A stretch of DNA of 64,000 nt from Sulfurospirillum multivorans DSM 12446 (GCF_000568815.1 NZ_CP007201.1:1641654-1705653), one strand, 5' to 3'; positions 1-9,273 are shown, numbered from the stretch's first letter. Numbers and translations are program-made. Notes: generated by a model not told the origin, from the sequence alone.

Positions 1-394
1 GATAGACTTTGACAAAATCACCATCGTCAATGACCGCCTCAAAGACATCGACCGTGAGATCGAGTCTAAAACGCAAATGCTCTCCAAAATCAAGGTCTAT
101 CTAGCAGGTATGGTTGCAACCAAACTGGCGTACAATGAAAAATTTACCAACGCCACCGAAGATTTAGAGCGTGCTACCACCATAGCCAAAGAGATGGTCG
201 AAGTCTATGGCATGGGCGAAAAGCTTATACCGTATGACAATGATGTTTTGATCATCCTAGAAAACGCCCAAAAAGAGCTCGAACACTTTCTAGAAGGGAT
301 GAATGCCATTTTAGAGAAAATATCGCATGAACTCTATACGGTGGAGAGCATCTCCAAAGTGCGTCTTAAAGCCATCATCGATGAAGTTCTTTAG
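1..394 (+). CDS. FtsH-like AAA+/M41 metalloprotease, C-terminal end (partial)
   Basis: The frame is open from base 2, so the gene begins outside the window and only about 130 C-terminal residues are seen. The block AGMVATKLAY, then TNATEDLERATTIAKEMV and YGMGEKL, matches the helical end of the peptidase M41 domain of FtsH, where ASNDLERAT and YGMS are conserved. The AAA+ ATPase and the HExxH zinc site would lie upstream and cannot be checked. Known FtsH proteins are membrane-anchored proteases that degrade misfolded or regulatory proteins. Campylobacterota also carry divergent FtsH-like paralogues, and this may be one. The stop overlaps the start of the bioV-like gene by 14 bases, suggesting one transcript. 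Confidence 0.72.
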   Translation, partial: IDFDKITIVNDRLKDIDREIESKTQMLSKIKVYLAGMVATKLAYNEKFTNATEDLERATTIAKEMVEVYGMGEKLIPYDNDVLIILENAQKELEHFLEGMNAILEKISHELYTVESISKVRLKAIIDEVL

Positions 395-890
395 TGGATT
401 TTGCCTTGCAAACGAGCAAGAACTCTTTACTCCGTATCTAAACCAAAGCGATTTCACCGTCGCTGGGTTTAGTTACGGAGCCATCAAAGCATTCGAATAC
501 GCCCTTACATGTAAAGAGCGCATCGACACCCTCCAACTCTTCTCACCCGCCTTTTTCGGGGACAAAAACGCAAAATTTAAAAAACTTCAAACGCTCTCCT
601 TTTCCAAAAACAGTGACCTTTATACACAAAATTTTATGCGAAATTGTGTGTATCCATCCACGTTTGATATACAATCATTTTTTCAAAAAGGAAATCTTGA
701 AGAGCTGAATGAGCTTTTGAACTACACATGGGAAAAGGAGCGTTTACGCACTTTGCAAGAGCGAGGCATGAACATCGAAGTCTATGTTGGCGAATGTGAC
801 ACCATCATTGATGCTTTACATGTAAAAGATTTTTTCGTACCTTACGCAAGCGTTTACTACCTCAAACGAGTAGGGCACATCTTAAAATGA
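381..890 (+). CDS. bioV: pimeloyl-ACP methyl ester esterase, BioV type
   Basis: A 169-residue alpha/beta hydrolase. The nucleophile elbow GFSYGA places the catalytic serine at residue 31, and the C-terminal VGHIL supplies the histidine near residue 166; an acidic residue in the GECDTIID segment is the likely third member of the triad. Short length and a very early serine are typical of BioV, the Helicobacter-type enzyme that releases pimeloyl-ACP for biotin synthesis, replacing BioH. The ATG at 381 overlaps the preceding gene's stop by 14 bases; a longer frame from 327 would lie mostly inside that gene and is rejected. The following gene overlaps by 4 bases (ATGA). Family assignment rests on motif order, length and lineage. 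Confidence 0.78.
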   Translation: MKFFSGFCLANEQELFTPYLNQSDFTVAGFSYGAIKAFEYALTCKERIDTLQLFSPAFFGDKNAKFKKLQTLSFSKNSDLYTQNFMRNCVYPSTFDIQSFFQKGNLEELNELLNYTWEKERLRTLQERGMNIEVYVGECDTIIDALHVKDFFVPYASVYYLKRVGHILK

Positions 891-1249
891 TGCAACCTTT
901 AGATGAAGCCGCCGTTTTAAAACGCTTACACGAGCCTTCTCCTCGTGCTTTTTTCCTTCTGTTCTACACCAACCAATGCAGTCAATGCAAAATCGCCCGC
1001 GCAAGAGTAGAACGAGTGATGCAAAAAAGTAAGTTTGAAGTGGATTTTTTCAGATGTAATCTCGATGAAGCTCCCGCAGTAGCCGAATATTTTAACATGC
1101 GCTCTGTACCCGTTTGTATGACATACAACCAAAAAGGCGAGCAGCAAAGGGTTGAATACGGTCTAAAATCTGAGGCCGTTTATGAGAGTATGGTATTGGG
1201 AGTTAATACGCAAAAAGGCGACCCGAAGTCTCGGTTGTTGGGGTTTTAG
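887..1249 (+). CDS. thioredoxin-like protein (CSQC active site)
   Basis: A 120-residue single thioredoxin fold with no signal peptide, so cytoplasmic. The redox motif C31-S-Q-C34 follows a hydrophobic strand ending in FYTNQ, and the cis-proline loop is SVPV. The CSQC dipeptide is not the CGPC of a housekeeping thioredoxin, so it is better called thioredoxin-like. A further cysteine directly follows the cis-proline loop (SVPVC). Translation is probably coupled to bioV through the ATGA overlap. Its partner is not visible. Confidence 0.8.
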   Translation: MMQPLDEAAVLKRLHEPSPRAFFLLFYTNQCSQCKIARARVERVMQKSKFEVDFFRCNLDEAPAVAEYFNMRSVPVCMTYNQKGEQQRVEYGLKSEAVYESMVLGVNTQKGDPKSRLLGF

Positions 1250-1385
1250 GGGTATGATGATGTTTTTACATGTAAAAAAATTCTGACCCTATTTTTCTAT
1301 TTTTATTTCTTTAATGCAACAAAATATTTGATAAATTACCCTACAGCTAATTTGTTTCTCAATCTCAATGTTAGGATAGTAAAAA

Positions 1386-2096
1386 ATGGTTATTAATTCA
1401 GAAAGAAAATATTCATCAATTGAATCACAAATTGATGAAGAATTTATGCATATTTCAGATTTCATATGGAAAAGTAACTACTTAATATTAGAAGAGAAAA
1501 AACGTGAAAAAGAAATATATAGTATGTATGAAGAAGCTGCCATTGATATGATAACTGCAAACCTTAGATGGGAATATGAATCATTCAAGATAAATAAAAT
1601 TTTTCCTTATCTTACTAATGTTAGTAATTTATTCACACTAATCTCAATTCTTGAACATAACTTATTAAAGCTTGCAAAAGAACTAGAAAGTAGAGATAGT
1701 TCCTTACTAATAAGTGATATCAGAGGAGTAGGAATTAATAAACTTTTTGAATACTTTAAAAAGAAAAATATTAATCTAGAAAAAGTAACTTTGTTTAAAC
1801 AAATACAAGCATCAATAAAAATTAGAAATTGTTTTTTTCATGCAAGTGGTGTTATTTCATGGTCAAAAGATGATATCGAATTAAAAAATATTGTAAAGAA
1901 TAAACTTTATTTTGATCAAGAGTTTAGAGAAAAGCCAAATATAAAGAATAATAAAGAGTGGATAATTTCAATAGTTAAATCAGACTATGGTCAACAATTA
2001 CAATTAACTCATAAATACACATTTATTTTATCAAGTTATATTAAAGATTTTTTAAAGGAGTTATGCCGTGTTTTGTCTGAAAAATATGTAGTATAA
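1386..2096 (+). CDS. HEPN-like hypothetical protein
   Basis: A 236-residue, largely helical, Lys/Ile/Asn-rich protein on visibly AT-richer DNA than its neighbours, suggesting recent acquisition. Residues R147-N-C-F-F-H152 form the R-x4-H motif of HEPN domains, many of which are RNases in toxin-antitoxin and defence systems. The surrounding helix IKIRNCFFHASG resembles the RN...HxxG arrangement of nuclease-type HEPN proteins. No partner gene such as an MNT nucleotidyltransferase is adjacent: the flanks are thioredoxin-like and an oppositely oriented oxidoreductase. Function is unknown; the HEPN assignment rests on one motif plus helical character. Confidence 0.5.
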   Translation: MVINSERKYSSIESQIDEEFMHISDFIWKSNYLILEEKKREKEIYSMYEEAAIDMITANLRWEYESFKINKIFPYLTNVSNLFTLISILEHNLLKLAKELESRDSSLLISDIRGVGINKLFEYFKKKNINLEKVTLFKQIQASIKIRNCFFHASGVISWSKDDIELKNIVKNKLYFDQEFREKPNIKNNKEWIISIVKSDYGQQLQLTHKYTFILSSYIKDFLKELCRVLSEKYVV

Positions 2097-2155
2097 CAGG
2101 AACAGATTACTTTAAATCTTTAACTAAAGAAAATAATATAAAAAGTAGCCTCTCA

Positions 2156-3154
2156 TCACTCAAACCAAACCCCCGAAATCAACTCATAAGATTTTATTCT
2201 ATCCTCTGGGTTATAGATCATAGAGTTTATCATCACTTCATTCGCACCCGTTCGCTTAATAAGGCTTTCAAGTTTTTCTTTCACAAATTCGGGCGTTCCC
2301 CAGATGGACTCACGTGTTTTATGTCGTATGCTCTTCTCTTCCCACGGTTCCCATAAACGACTCATATCGTGTGTTGGCTTACTTAACGGACTATTATCAC
2401 CACGTTGGAGATGAAGAAACTTTTGAAGTTCTGTTGTCGCTAAGTAGTGTGCTTGTTCCGTTGTTTCGGCACAGACGACATTAATGCAGATGATGATATA
2501 AGGCTCTTTTAACGAGGAAGAGGGTTTAAAGTTTGCACGATAGAGTTTTATGGCATCTTCCATGGCATCAGGTGCAAAGTGTGATGCAAATGCAAAAGGC
2601 AATCCCTTTTCTGCCGCTAATTGCGCGCTAAACGTGCTCGAGCCAAGCAACCAGATGGGGATGTCGAGTCCGTATCCAGGGACTGCTTTGATCCCTTTTG
2701 TGCCTGCACGATCTGATAAAAAGTATTGCAACTGTTCAAGCATCAGAGGAAAGTCTGAGCCGTCATTGTTTATGTCACGTCTAAGGGCAAGCATGGTTTG
2801 TCTATCGGTTCCTGGAGCTCTTCCTAAACCCAAATCTATTCTATGTGTATATAAAGACTCTAACGTTCCAAATTGCTCAGCAATAACGAGTGGTGCATGG
2901 TTTGGTAGCATGATTCCACCTGAGCCTATTCTGATCGTTTGAGTTTTTGCTCCAATGTAACTTAATACGACCGATGTTGCGGCACTAGCAATTCCGCTAA
3001 AATTGTGATGTTCTGCTACCCAATACCGTCTATATCCAAACGCTTCAACCCCTTGGGCTAGTTTTGTGCTGTTTTCGATGGCTTGAGCTATGGTGAAGCC
3101 TTCTCCTACGGGAATTAAATCTAAAACCGATAATGGTATTTTTGGACTATTCAT
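2156..3154 (-). CDS. LLM-class flavin-dependent oxidoreductase (luciferase-like)
   Basis: About 332 residues, the usual size of a bacterial luciferase-like monooxygenase of the YhbW/MsnO8 group. Typical blocks are SVLDLIPVGEG at the N terminus, YRRYWVAEHHNF, SGGIMLPNHAPLVIAEQFGTLE and RIDLGLGRAPGTDR, which form the FMN-binding TIM barrel. The substrate cannot be predicted. The start at 3154 is preferred because GGAG stands seven bases before it; an ATG 12 bases upstream (3166) is the alternative. It lies downstream of the SDR gene on the same strand with a gap of about 170 bases. Confidence 0.85.
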   Translation of the reverse strand: MNSPKIPLSVLDLIPVGEGFTIAQAIENSTKLAQGVEAFGYRRYWVAEHHNFSGIASAATSVVLSYIGAKTQTIRIGSGGIMLPNHAPLVIAEQFGTLESLYTHRIDLGLGRAPGTDRQTMLALRRDINNDGSDFPLMLEQLQYFLSDRAGTKGIKAVPGYGLDIPIWLLGSSTFSAQLAAEKGLPFAFASHFAPDAMEDAIKLYRANFKPSSSLKEPYIIICINVVCAETTEQAHYLATTELQKFLHLQRGDNSPLSKPTHDMSRLWEPWEEKSIRHKTRESIWGTPEFVKEKLESLIKRTGANEVMINSMIYNPEDRIKSYELISGVWFE

Positions 3155-3326
3155 GTTTTTCTCCATTTAAAAGCATCGCGTCTAAACATTTCTCTCACTA
3201 TAGTCAAATAAGATTAAGAATAACATTACCTAAAGATAGAACGTTTGCGCCTTCAGGAAGAGAAGAGGGCTAAACTTTTGACCTTTACATGTAAAGAAAA
3301 AATAGCTCATCTTCACTCACTACAGA

Positions 3327-4109
3327 TTAGGCTGTGGGAACAGTCCCACCATCAATCACATATTCCATGCCCGTTATGGATGCGGCACGAGGGGAGACCA
3401 GAAACGTGATGAGATCAGCCACTTCTTGCGTCCGAGCGGGGCGACCAAGTGGAATGCCACCTAAGGCGTCCATGATAATCTTTTTTCCACCTTCGTAATC
3501 AGTCTTGGCTTGATCCGCGAGCCGTTCGGCAAGTTGAATAGCCGCCTCGGTCTCAACCCACCCTGGAGAGACACGCACCACGCGGATACCTTTTGGCGTA
3601 ATCTCTTTAGAGAGACTTTTACTGTAAGTGGATAACGCCGCCTTTGCCGCCGCATAAGCGGTTGTTGATTCGGGTAATGGCAGTTCGTGTTGTATGGATG
3701 TCACATGAATGATAACACCTGAGCCTTGCGCAATCATAGAGGGAATTAAACCTCTGTCAATGCGCACAGCAGGCATCAGATTTTGATTGATCGCGGCATC
3801 CCATTCACCGTCATTGAGAGCTAAAAATCCGCCGCCTGGGGCGTTCGAACCACCGAGGACATTGACAATGACGTCAACGCCTCCGAGGCGGTCAAGAACA
3901 GCTTTTGTAACGGTTTGACATCCCTCTGCGCTCGTAAGATCTGCCGCTATGTAGATGATGTCAGAAGGTGCCGTGTCAGGGATCGAACGTGCCGTTGCAA
4001 CGACCGTCATACCAGCATCATGCAATGACTCAACGACGGCCGCACCAATCCCTTTTGTGCCACCTGTCACAAGAGCCCTGAGTCCCGTGAGTTCAAGGTC
4101 GAAGCTCAT
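3327..4109 (-). CDS. short-chain dehydrogenase/reductase (SDR)
   Basis: A 260-residue classical SDR with the Rossmann glycine motif TGGTKGIG at residues 15-22, the NAG-equivalent NVLGG near residue 86, catalytic Ser138, Y152-x3-K156 and the PGWVETE segment after the active site. It should use NAD(P)H to interconvert a hydroxyl and a carbonyl; the substrate is not evident. Its start overlaps the stop of the upstream NTF2-like gene by 4 bases, so the two are translationally coupled. An NTF2/SnoaL-like protein paired with an SDR is common in small-molecule modification operons. Confidence 0.92.
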   Translation of the reverse strand: MSFDLELTGLRALVTGGTKGIGAAVVESLHDAGMTVVATARSIPDTAPSDIIYIAADLTSAEGCQTVTKAVLDRLGGVDVIVNVLGGSNAPGGGFLALNDGEWDAAINQNLMPAVRIDRGLIPSMIAQGSGVIIHVTSIQHELPLPESTTAYAAAKAALSTYSKSLSKEITPKGIRVVRVSPGWVETEAAIQLAERLADQAKTDYEGGKKIIMDALGGIPLGRPARTQEVADLITFLVSPRAASITGMEYVIDGGTVPTA

Positions 4110-4438
4110 AGGATGACTTCTAGGGACGCTATTTTAGTGCCCTCTAAGGTAAAGAAATAGCGAAGGTCAACGGGGCTACCAGGAAAGTTACCTTCAACGC
4201 GACTCGTGACCATTGTTATACCATCTTTTTCTTCGCATGCGAAGGGCACACACGTGTAGGTATATTTCGCTGAAGAATCTATTTTCCATTGTTTGATGGC
4301 GGCTAAACCATTGTAGGTGTTGCCTTCATCTTTTACTACGGCGTTGTCAGTGAAACATTTGCCAACAGTCTCACTATCACCTCTGTCTGCGGTGAAATAG
4401 TCGTCGATGGGTTGTGGAAGATTGAGAGACTTATTCAT
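4106..4438 (-). CDS. NTF2/SnoaL-like domain protein
   Basis: A 110-residue single NTF2-like cone-shaped fold: [27 protein letters not shown] followed by a four-strand sheet ([46 protein letters not shown]). The pattern of an early Asp with [12 protein letters not shown] is typical of SnoaL-like proteins in the nuclear transport factor 2 superfamily. Known relatives are small isomerases, cyclases or binding proteins; no specific reaction can be assigned. It is the first gene of the pair with the SDR and lies 78 bases downstream of the WYL regulator, which may control it. Confidence 0.8.
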   Translation of the reverse strand: MNKSLNLPQPIDDYFTADRGDSETVGKCFTDNAVVKDEGNTYNGLAAIKQWKIDSSAKYTYTCVPFACEEKDGITMVTSRVEGNFPGSPVDLRYFFTLEGTKIASLEVIL

Positions 4439-4516
4439 AATTTTAGTTCCTTTCTCGTTCGTAGATGTGCCAAATGGCTGTATCCATTATACAAACGATA
4501 ACTGGACTACATTATG

Positions 4517-5431
4517 TCATGTTATAAATTTTCTCTGATATTTTTTAAAAATTTTCTCTGATTGCCTATACATTTCATCACGAATGTGTTGCGGTTCAAC
4601 CACTTCTAAATCATCTCCAAAAGAGAGCAGATAGCGCATCAGCCACTTATTATCTGGTAAAACTGTCTCTATCCTTAACGAACCGTCTTCATTTTTGCTG
4701 ATACTTTCCTCATTGAACTCTTCATACGCCTTATATGCACCATCGTGAGAAATTTTCAATTTGATAGTGATCCATTGTTCATGCCCGTTATCTTGAGGCT
4801 CTTCATTCTGTTCAGCACGTTTGGTAAAACATTCTTGTGTGACACCAATACTTGATATGCGTGAAATCTTAAATGTTCTATAGCTATTTTTAGATAAGCA
4901 AAACCCATAAAGATACCACGCATTGACCTTATACACAAGCTTTATAGGTTCAATCTTTCGTCTGCTTTTTTCTCCAAAGCCGTTTATATAGTCAAATTCG
5001 ATGATCAAACTGCCAAGAATGGCATCTTTAAGAGTGGTAAATTGAGATATTTGATTTTGATTGCTCCCCCAAGGAGAAAAGTCAACCTCAATCCAATTTA
5101 CCCCATTTTTTTTAAATAAACCACTTAACCTTGAAAGTACCTTATCGTCTTCTAAATGATGCGTTATGCTCAAGCTCTGCAAGGCATACAGTATTTCGTT
5201 TTGTTCCTTGTCTGAAAGAACAGATTTGTTCAGTACATAACCATCTGTTATTCCTATACCGCCACCTTTTCCACGACTCGCATAGATAGGTATCCCCGCG
5301 GAAGAGAGCGTGTTGACGTCACGATAGATTGTTCTGATGGAAACCTCAAAATGCTCAGATAGTTCGCTCGCCGTTATTGTTTTTTTATCCAGAAGGATAT
5401 AGACAATTTCAAATAATCGATTGATTTGCAT
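4517..5431 (-). CDS. YafY-type HTH/WYL transcriptional regulator
   Basis: A 304-residue regulator. The first 60 residues form a winged helix (LFEIVYILLDKKTITASELSEHFEVSIRTIYRDVNTLSSAGIPI), the classical DeoR/YafY arrangement. The central WYL domain is seen in VNAWYLYGFCLSKNSYRTFKISRI, and a C-terminal WCX-like extension follows. WYL domains sense nucleic acids or small ligands. It is on the same strand as, and directly upstream of, the NTF2-like and SDR genes, so local control of that pair is likely. Confidence 0.88.
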   Translation of the reverse strand: MQINRLFEIVYILLDKKTITASELSEHFEVSIRTIYRDVNTLSSAGIPIYASRGKGGGIGITDGYVLNKSVLSDKEQNEILYALQSLSITHHLEDDKVLSRLSGLFKKNGVNWIEVDFSPWGSNQNQISQFTTLKDAILGSLIIEFDYINGFGEKSRRKIEPIKLVYKVNAWYLYGFCLSKNSYRTFKISRISSIGVTQECFTKRAEQNEEPQDNGHEQWITIKLKISHDGAYKAYEEFNEESISKNEDGSLRIETVLPDNKWLMRYLLSFGDDLEVVEPQHIRDEMYRQSEKIFKKYQRKFIT

Positions 5432-5470
5432 TCTTTTCCTTCAATTTCTTTACATGTAAAGATAGAAACA

Positions 5471-5510
5471 CGATAAAATATAAAAATAGTCTATCCTCAT
5501 TATTTTATCG
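5471..5510. promoter_or_regulatory. 10-bp inverted repeat between regulator and pseudouridine synthase genes
   Basis: CGATAAAATA at 5471-5480 is exactly mirrored by TATTTTATCG at 5501-5510, with 20 bases between the arms. It lies in the roughly 100-base gap separating the divergent WYL regulator gene and the pseudouridine synthase gene. A TTACATGTAA palindrome (5450-5459) stands just beside it. The dyad could be the WYL regulator's own operator; that is inference. Confidence 0.4.
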
Positions 5511-5532
5511 AAAACGCCAAGGAATCCTCCTC

Positions 5533-6111
5533 ATGAATGCAACACCAAGCGATTCCAGAGAGCTGTTTGCCCTCAACAAACCAAAGGGCTATCTAGTCAC
5601 ACGCTCTGACGATCTTGGGCGAAAAACCGTTTATGATCTTTTGCCTGAGTGGGCTTTTAAGGAGGGATGGATGCCCATCGGACGGCTTGATCTTGAATCA
5701 AAAGGGCTTTTACTCTTTACGACCAACAGCAAAATAAACCACGCATTGACCACGCCTAAAAATTGCATCAAGGTCTATGAGATTTGGGTGAGAGGTCATG
5801 TGAGCGATGAGCATATCGCAGAAGCATTAAAAGGGGTGGAAAGCCCGCAAGGGTTACTGAAAGCGCTTGAAGTCGTAAAAATGGGCATGGGAGGTGCTAA
5901 AACAAAACTCAGGATTATCATTGACGAGGGGAAAAATCGGCATATCCGCAGACTGTTTGGAGCACTGAAAGACCCAAAATTTGGCACGCCTTTAAAGGTC
6001 TTAGAATTGTGTAGAATCAGCATTGGCAGCTTTAAACTCGATATTAAAAGTGCTCAGTGGCGTTTTCTCTCCGTTGAAGAAGAAAAACTGCTCATTAAAA
6101 ATCTTGATTAA
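5533..6111 (+). CDS. RsuA/RluE-family pseudouridine synthase
   Basis: A 192-residue protein beginning directly with the catalytic domain, without an S4 RNA-binding domain, as in RluE. The signature GRLDLESKGLLLFT carries catalytic Asp53; NKPKGYLVTRSDDLGRKTVYDLLP and GKNRHIRRLFGAL are the other family blocks. It should isomerise a uridine of ribosomal RNA to pseudouridine; the exact position cannot be told from sequence alone. An AAGGA ribosome-binding site precedes the ATG. The gene stands alone, followed by a non-coding stretch with two TTACATGTAA palindromes. Confidence 0.88.
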   Translation: MNATPSDSRELFALNKPKGYLVTRSDDLGRKTVYDLLPEWAFKEGWMPIGRLDLESKGLLLFTTNSKINHALTTPKNCIKVYEIWVRGHVSDEHIAEALKGVESPQGLLKALEVVKMGMGGAKTKLRIIIDEGKNRHIRRLFGALKDPKFGTPLKVLELCRISIGSFKLDIKSAQWRFLSVEEEKLLIKNLD

Positions 6112-6281
6112 TACAAAGCGTTACATGTAAACATTTTATGACTCAAAAGTCTTTACATGTAAAGACAAAAATAGCTTTTTTCACCAACCCTTATTTTCCA
6201 AAATCAGACTCAATATTTTATCTCCATCAAGCATAAAAGGATTACAATGGCGTCATGTCAACGAGATAGAAAGGATTTTTC

Positions 6282-8006
6282 ATGAATGACAACATTGCGA
6301 TGTACTTTGCTAAGCTTTTAGCCGAAGTAGGGATTAAGAGAATATGGGGAATTACAGGTGATTCTTTAAATGGATTGAGTGATAGTTTGAAAAAATTGGG
6401 ACAAATTGAGTGGATGGGAACGCGTCATGAAGAAACAGCAGCTTTTGCGGCGGGTGCTGATGCGAAAGTGAGTGGTAAAATCGCCGTTTGTGCAGGCTCT
6501 TCAGGGCCTGGAAATTTGCATCTGATTAACGGTCTTTTTGATTGTCACCGAAATGGCGTGCCTATTTTGGCGATCGCTTCGCATATACCTTCGAGTGAAA
6601 TCGGAAGTGGGTATTTTCAAGAGACGCATCCTGAAAATTTATTTAAAGAGTGCAGTGTTTATTGTGAGTTGGTCTCGACTCCTGAGCAGATGCCTTATAT
6701 TTTAGAAACAGCTATCAGACAAGCCATCTTAAAAAAAGGGGTTAGTGTCATCGTCATACCAGGGGATATTTTGCTTCGCCCTATGCCAAAAGATGCCAAA
6801 TATTTGTGGAGCGAACCGCGTTTTCCAAAGGTGATACCAAGCAGTGAGGACATCAACGAACTTGCAAAAATTTTAAATGACAATCAAAAAGTAACATTCC
6901 TGTGTGGGGCAGGGTGCAGTGATGCCCATAATGAAGTGATGCAGCTTGCAAAACTTCTGGGCGCTCCCGTTGTCCATGCACTCGGAGGCAAAGACTCCAT
7001 GGAAGGAAACAACCCAAATAGCGTCGGCATGACAGGACTCATCGGGTATGAATCGGGTTATTATGCGATGGAAAGCTCCGATGTTTTGCTCATTTTAGGC
7101 TCAGCATTTCCATATAAAGCGTTTTACCCACAAAAGGCAAAAATCGTTCAAATCGACATCAAACCTGAAGCGCTAGGAAGACACACCCAAATCAATCTAG
7201 GAATGGTGGGCGATATAAAATCGAGCTTGGAACTTTTAGTGCCCAAAATCAAACAAAAAGAGAATGACACCTTTTTAAAAAGTGCCTTGGAACACTATAA
7301 AACAACGGTTGAAAAGTTTGATAAATTAGCCAGTGGAGACAGCAAAGAGGGGTTGATTCACCCACAATATTTGACAAAACTGCTTAACACCTATGCGAGT
7401 GATGACGCGATATTTACATGCGATGTCGGCACACCTACGGTTTGGGCGGCGCGGTATATAAGCATGAATGGAAAGCGAAAACTGATCGGTTCGTTCAGTC
7501 ACGGTTCCATGGCAAATGCCCTTCCACAAGCCATCGGCGCAAAAGTGAGCAGTCCTGAGAAACAAGTCATTGCCTTGTGTGGCGATGGCGGTTTTGCGAT
7601 GCTCATGGGCGATATATTGACACTGACTCAGCATAACATCAAAGCAAAAATCGTGATTTACGATAACAGTTCATTAGGATTTGTCGCCATGGAGATGAAA
7701 GCAGGTGGCTACTGGTATGACAACACAGAATTAACCAATCCAGACTTTGCCGCAATCGCCAATGCCGCTGGCATTAAAGGCATGAGAGTCGAAAAACCTG
7801 AAGATTTGGAAGAGCGCGTCAAAGAGTTCCTTGCCTATGATGGCGCCGCTTTGCTTGATGTAACCATAGCAAAACAAGAATTGGCAATGCCTCCAAAAAT
7901 CTCTTTTGAAAATGCAAAAGGGTTCGGCATCTACATGTTAAGAGCGATTATTAATGGCAAAGGCGATGAATTGATCGAAGTGGCAAGAGAGAATTTGATA
8001 CGATAA
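6282..8006 (+). CDS. poxB: pyruvate dehydrogenase (quinone), PoxB type
   Basis: A 574-residue thiamine-diphosphate enzyme of the same length as E. coli PoxB. Features in order: N-terminal PYR domain with the activating Glu in THRHEETAAFAAG-like context (RHEETAAFAAGA), a central FAD-binding domain, and the TPP motif CGDGGFAML...YDNSSLGF. The last 25 residues (GFGIYMLRAIINGKGDELIEVA) closely resemble the PoxB membrane-binding peptide that is exposed on activation. The enzyme oxidises pyruvate to acetate and CO2 at the membrane and passes electrons to quinone. It is monocistronic: an AGGA site precedes the ATG and a strong terminator follows. Confidence 0.9.
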   Translation: MNDNIAMYFAKLLAEVGIKRIWGITGDSLNGLSDSLKKLGQIEWMGTRHEETAAFAAGADAKVSGKIAVCAGSSGPGNLHLINGLFDCHRNGVPILAIASHIPSSEIGSGYFQETHPENLFKECSVYCELVSTPEQMPYILETAIRQAILKKGVSVIVIPGDILLRPMPKDAKYLWSEPRFPKVIPSSEDINELAKILNDNQKVTFLCGAGCSDAHNEVMQLAKLLGAPVVHALGGKDSMEGNNPNSVGMTGLIGYESGYYAMESSDVLLILGSAFPYKAFYPQKAKIVQIDIKPEALGRHTQINLGMVGDIKSSLELLVPKIKQKENDTFLKSALEHYKTTVEKFDKLASGDSKEGLIHPQYLTKLLNTYASDDAIFTCDVGTPTVWAARYISMNGKRKLIGSFSHGSMANALPQAIGAKVSSPEKQVIALCGDGGFAMLMGDILTLTQHNIKAKIVIYDNSSLGFVAMEMKAGGYWYDNTELTNPDFAAIANAAGIKGMRVEKPEDLEERVKEFLAYDGAALLDVTIAKQELAMPPKISFENAKGFGIYMLRAIINGKGDELIEVARENLIR

Positions 8007-8014
8007 AATTGATT

Positions 8015-8050
8015 AAAGGTGACAGGTTCTTATATCTTGTCACCTTTTTT
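8015..8050 (+). terminator. rho-independent terminator after poxB
   Basis: A 10-bp perfect stem, AAAGGTGACA (8015-8024) with TGTCACCTTT (8038-8047), continues into a six-T run ending at 8050. It begins eight bases after the poxB stop. Confidence 0.88.
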
Positions 8051-8184
8051 ACGCTTAGAATTTTACGACACTCAATGACCTTTTTTTTCTCTTCATTTCA
8101 ATTTGCATTAACCTAAGTCAAGATAAAATTTCGCTCGAAATATGTTCAGGTGATTCATTTTCACTAAGAAATTTAACGTGATTT

Positions 8185-8259
8185 TGGGGTGTCGCCAAGC
8201 GGTAAGGCTCTGGTTTCTGGTACCAGCATTCAGGGGTTCGAATCCCTTCACCCCATCCA
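8185..8259 (+). tRNA. tRNA-Gln, anticodon CTG
   Basis: Complete cloverleaf with encoded CCA: 7-bp acceptor stem (TGGGGTG with CACCCCA), D arm GCC/GGC, anticodon stem CTGGT/ACCAG around loop TTCTGGT (anticodon CTG, reading CAG), and T arm AGGGG-TTCGAAT-CCCTT. The weak U1-A72 first pair and the body sequence closely match bacterial tRNA-Gln. The discriminator base is T rather than G. Confidence 0.95.
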
Positions 8260-8300
8260 CTTTTTTACTTCAAACAAACCTTATTAAACGCTCACAATAT

Positions 8301-8333
8301 TTTACATGTAAAGCGATTCTCACTTGCTATAAT
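8301..8333 (+). promoter_or_regulatory. probable glsA promoter with palindrome at the -35 position
   Basis: An extended -10, TGCTATAAT (TATAAT at 8328-8333), stands about 30 bases before the glutaminase start. The palindrome TTTACATGTAAA (8301-8312) covers the place of a -35 box, which is otherwise absent. This placement fits a regulator acting through the palindrome, but that is inference. Confidence 0.55.
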
Positions 8334-8361
8334 AGTGTATCTTAAAAAATAGGGCGATGTG

Positions 8362-9273
8362 ATGTTAGAGTATCAAGCGATTCTTGACGAAATTTTGCAT
8401 GAGATCACGCCATATTTAGGTGAGGGAAGGGTGGCTTCGTACATTCCTGAGCTTGCGCGCGTTGAGCCTAGTTCCTTTGCGATGTCGCTTATGTGCGTTG
8501 ATGGAAGAGAGTTTCATGTGGGAGCGTATGAAAAACGCTTTTCGATTCAGAGTATTTCCAAGCTTTTTACGCTCACTTTGGCGATGCAATTAGCGAATGA
8601 TTCGCTTTGGGAGCGCATCGGTAAAGAGCCTTCGGGCACGCCTTTTAATTCACTCGTCCAGCTCGAATACGAACATGGCATCCCCCGCAATCCTTTTATC
8701 AATGCAGGCGCCCTTGTCGTCACCGATGTCATTTTAAGCCACCTTCAAGACGCGCACCAGAGTGTTTTGGAGTTTATTCGCACACTGTGCGCAAAAGATG
8801 ACATCAATTTTGATTTTAGCGTGGCAAAGTCCGAGGCACAAACAGGTTTTCGCAACCACGCCATGGCAAACTTTCTCAAAAGCTTTAACAACCTAGAACA
8901 TGAACCCTCACGTGTGCTGAATGCCTACTTTCATCACTGCTCCATCGCCATGAATACCCAAGAATTAGCCAAATCGGCACTCTTTTTAGCCAACGGCGGC
9001 ATTCAACATTGGAGCAATACACCCATCTTAAACGCACGCCAAACCAAGCGCATCAACGCGCTTATGCTAACCTGTGGCACGTACGACTCAGTCGGAGATT
9101 TCCGTGTGGGATTGCCCGCCAAAAGTGGCGTCGGAGGAGGCATCTTAGCCACACTCCCTGGCAAATTCAGCCTCTGCGTCTGGTCGCCACGGCTCAATGA
9201 AAAAGGCAACTCGTTTGCAGGCACGAAAGCGTTAGAGCTTTTTACCACTAAAACGAAGCTTTCGATCTTTTAG
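8362..9273 (+). CDS. glsA: glutaminase
   Basis: A 303-residue serine-dependent beta-lactamase-fold glutaminase (L-glutamine to L-glutamate plus ammonia), of standard length. The catalytic S64-I-S-K67 lies in RFSIQSISKLFTL, followed by NPFINAGALV and the late motif AKSGVGGGILA. The start is set at ATG 8362 with AGGG about ten bases upstream; a GTG directly before it (8359) is possible. It is monocistronic, 100 bases downstream of tRNA-Gln. That proximity is probably coincidental. Confidence 0.93.
   Translation: MLEYQAILDEILHEITPYLGEGRVASYIPELARVEPSSFAMSLMCVDGREFHVGAYEKRFSIQSISKLFTLTLAMQLANDSLWERIGKEPSGTPFNSLVQLEYEHGIPRNPFINAGALVVTDVILSHLQDAHQSVLEFIRTLCAKDDINFDFSVAKSEAQTGFRNHAMANFLKSFNNLEHEPSRVLNAYFHHCSIAMNTQELAKSALFLANGGIQHWSNTPILNARQTKRINALMLTCGTYDSVGDFRVGLPAKSGVGGGILATLPGKFSLCVWSPRLNEKGNSFAGTKALELFTTKTKLSIF

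Noticed and set aside
8185..9273. tRNA-Gln beside glutaminase as a functional unit
   Set aside because: There is a promoter of its own for glsA and no shared element; the neighbourhood is most simply chance.
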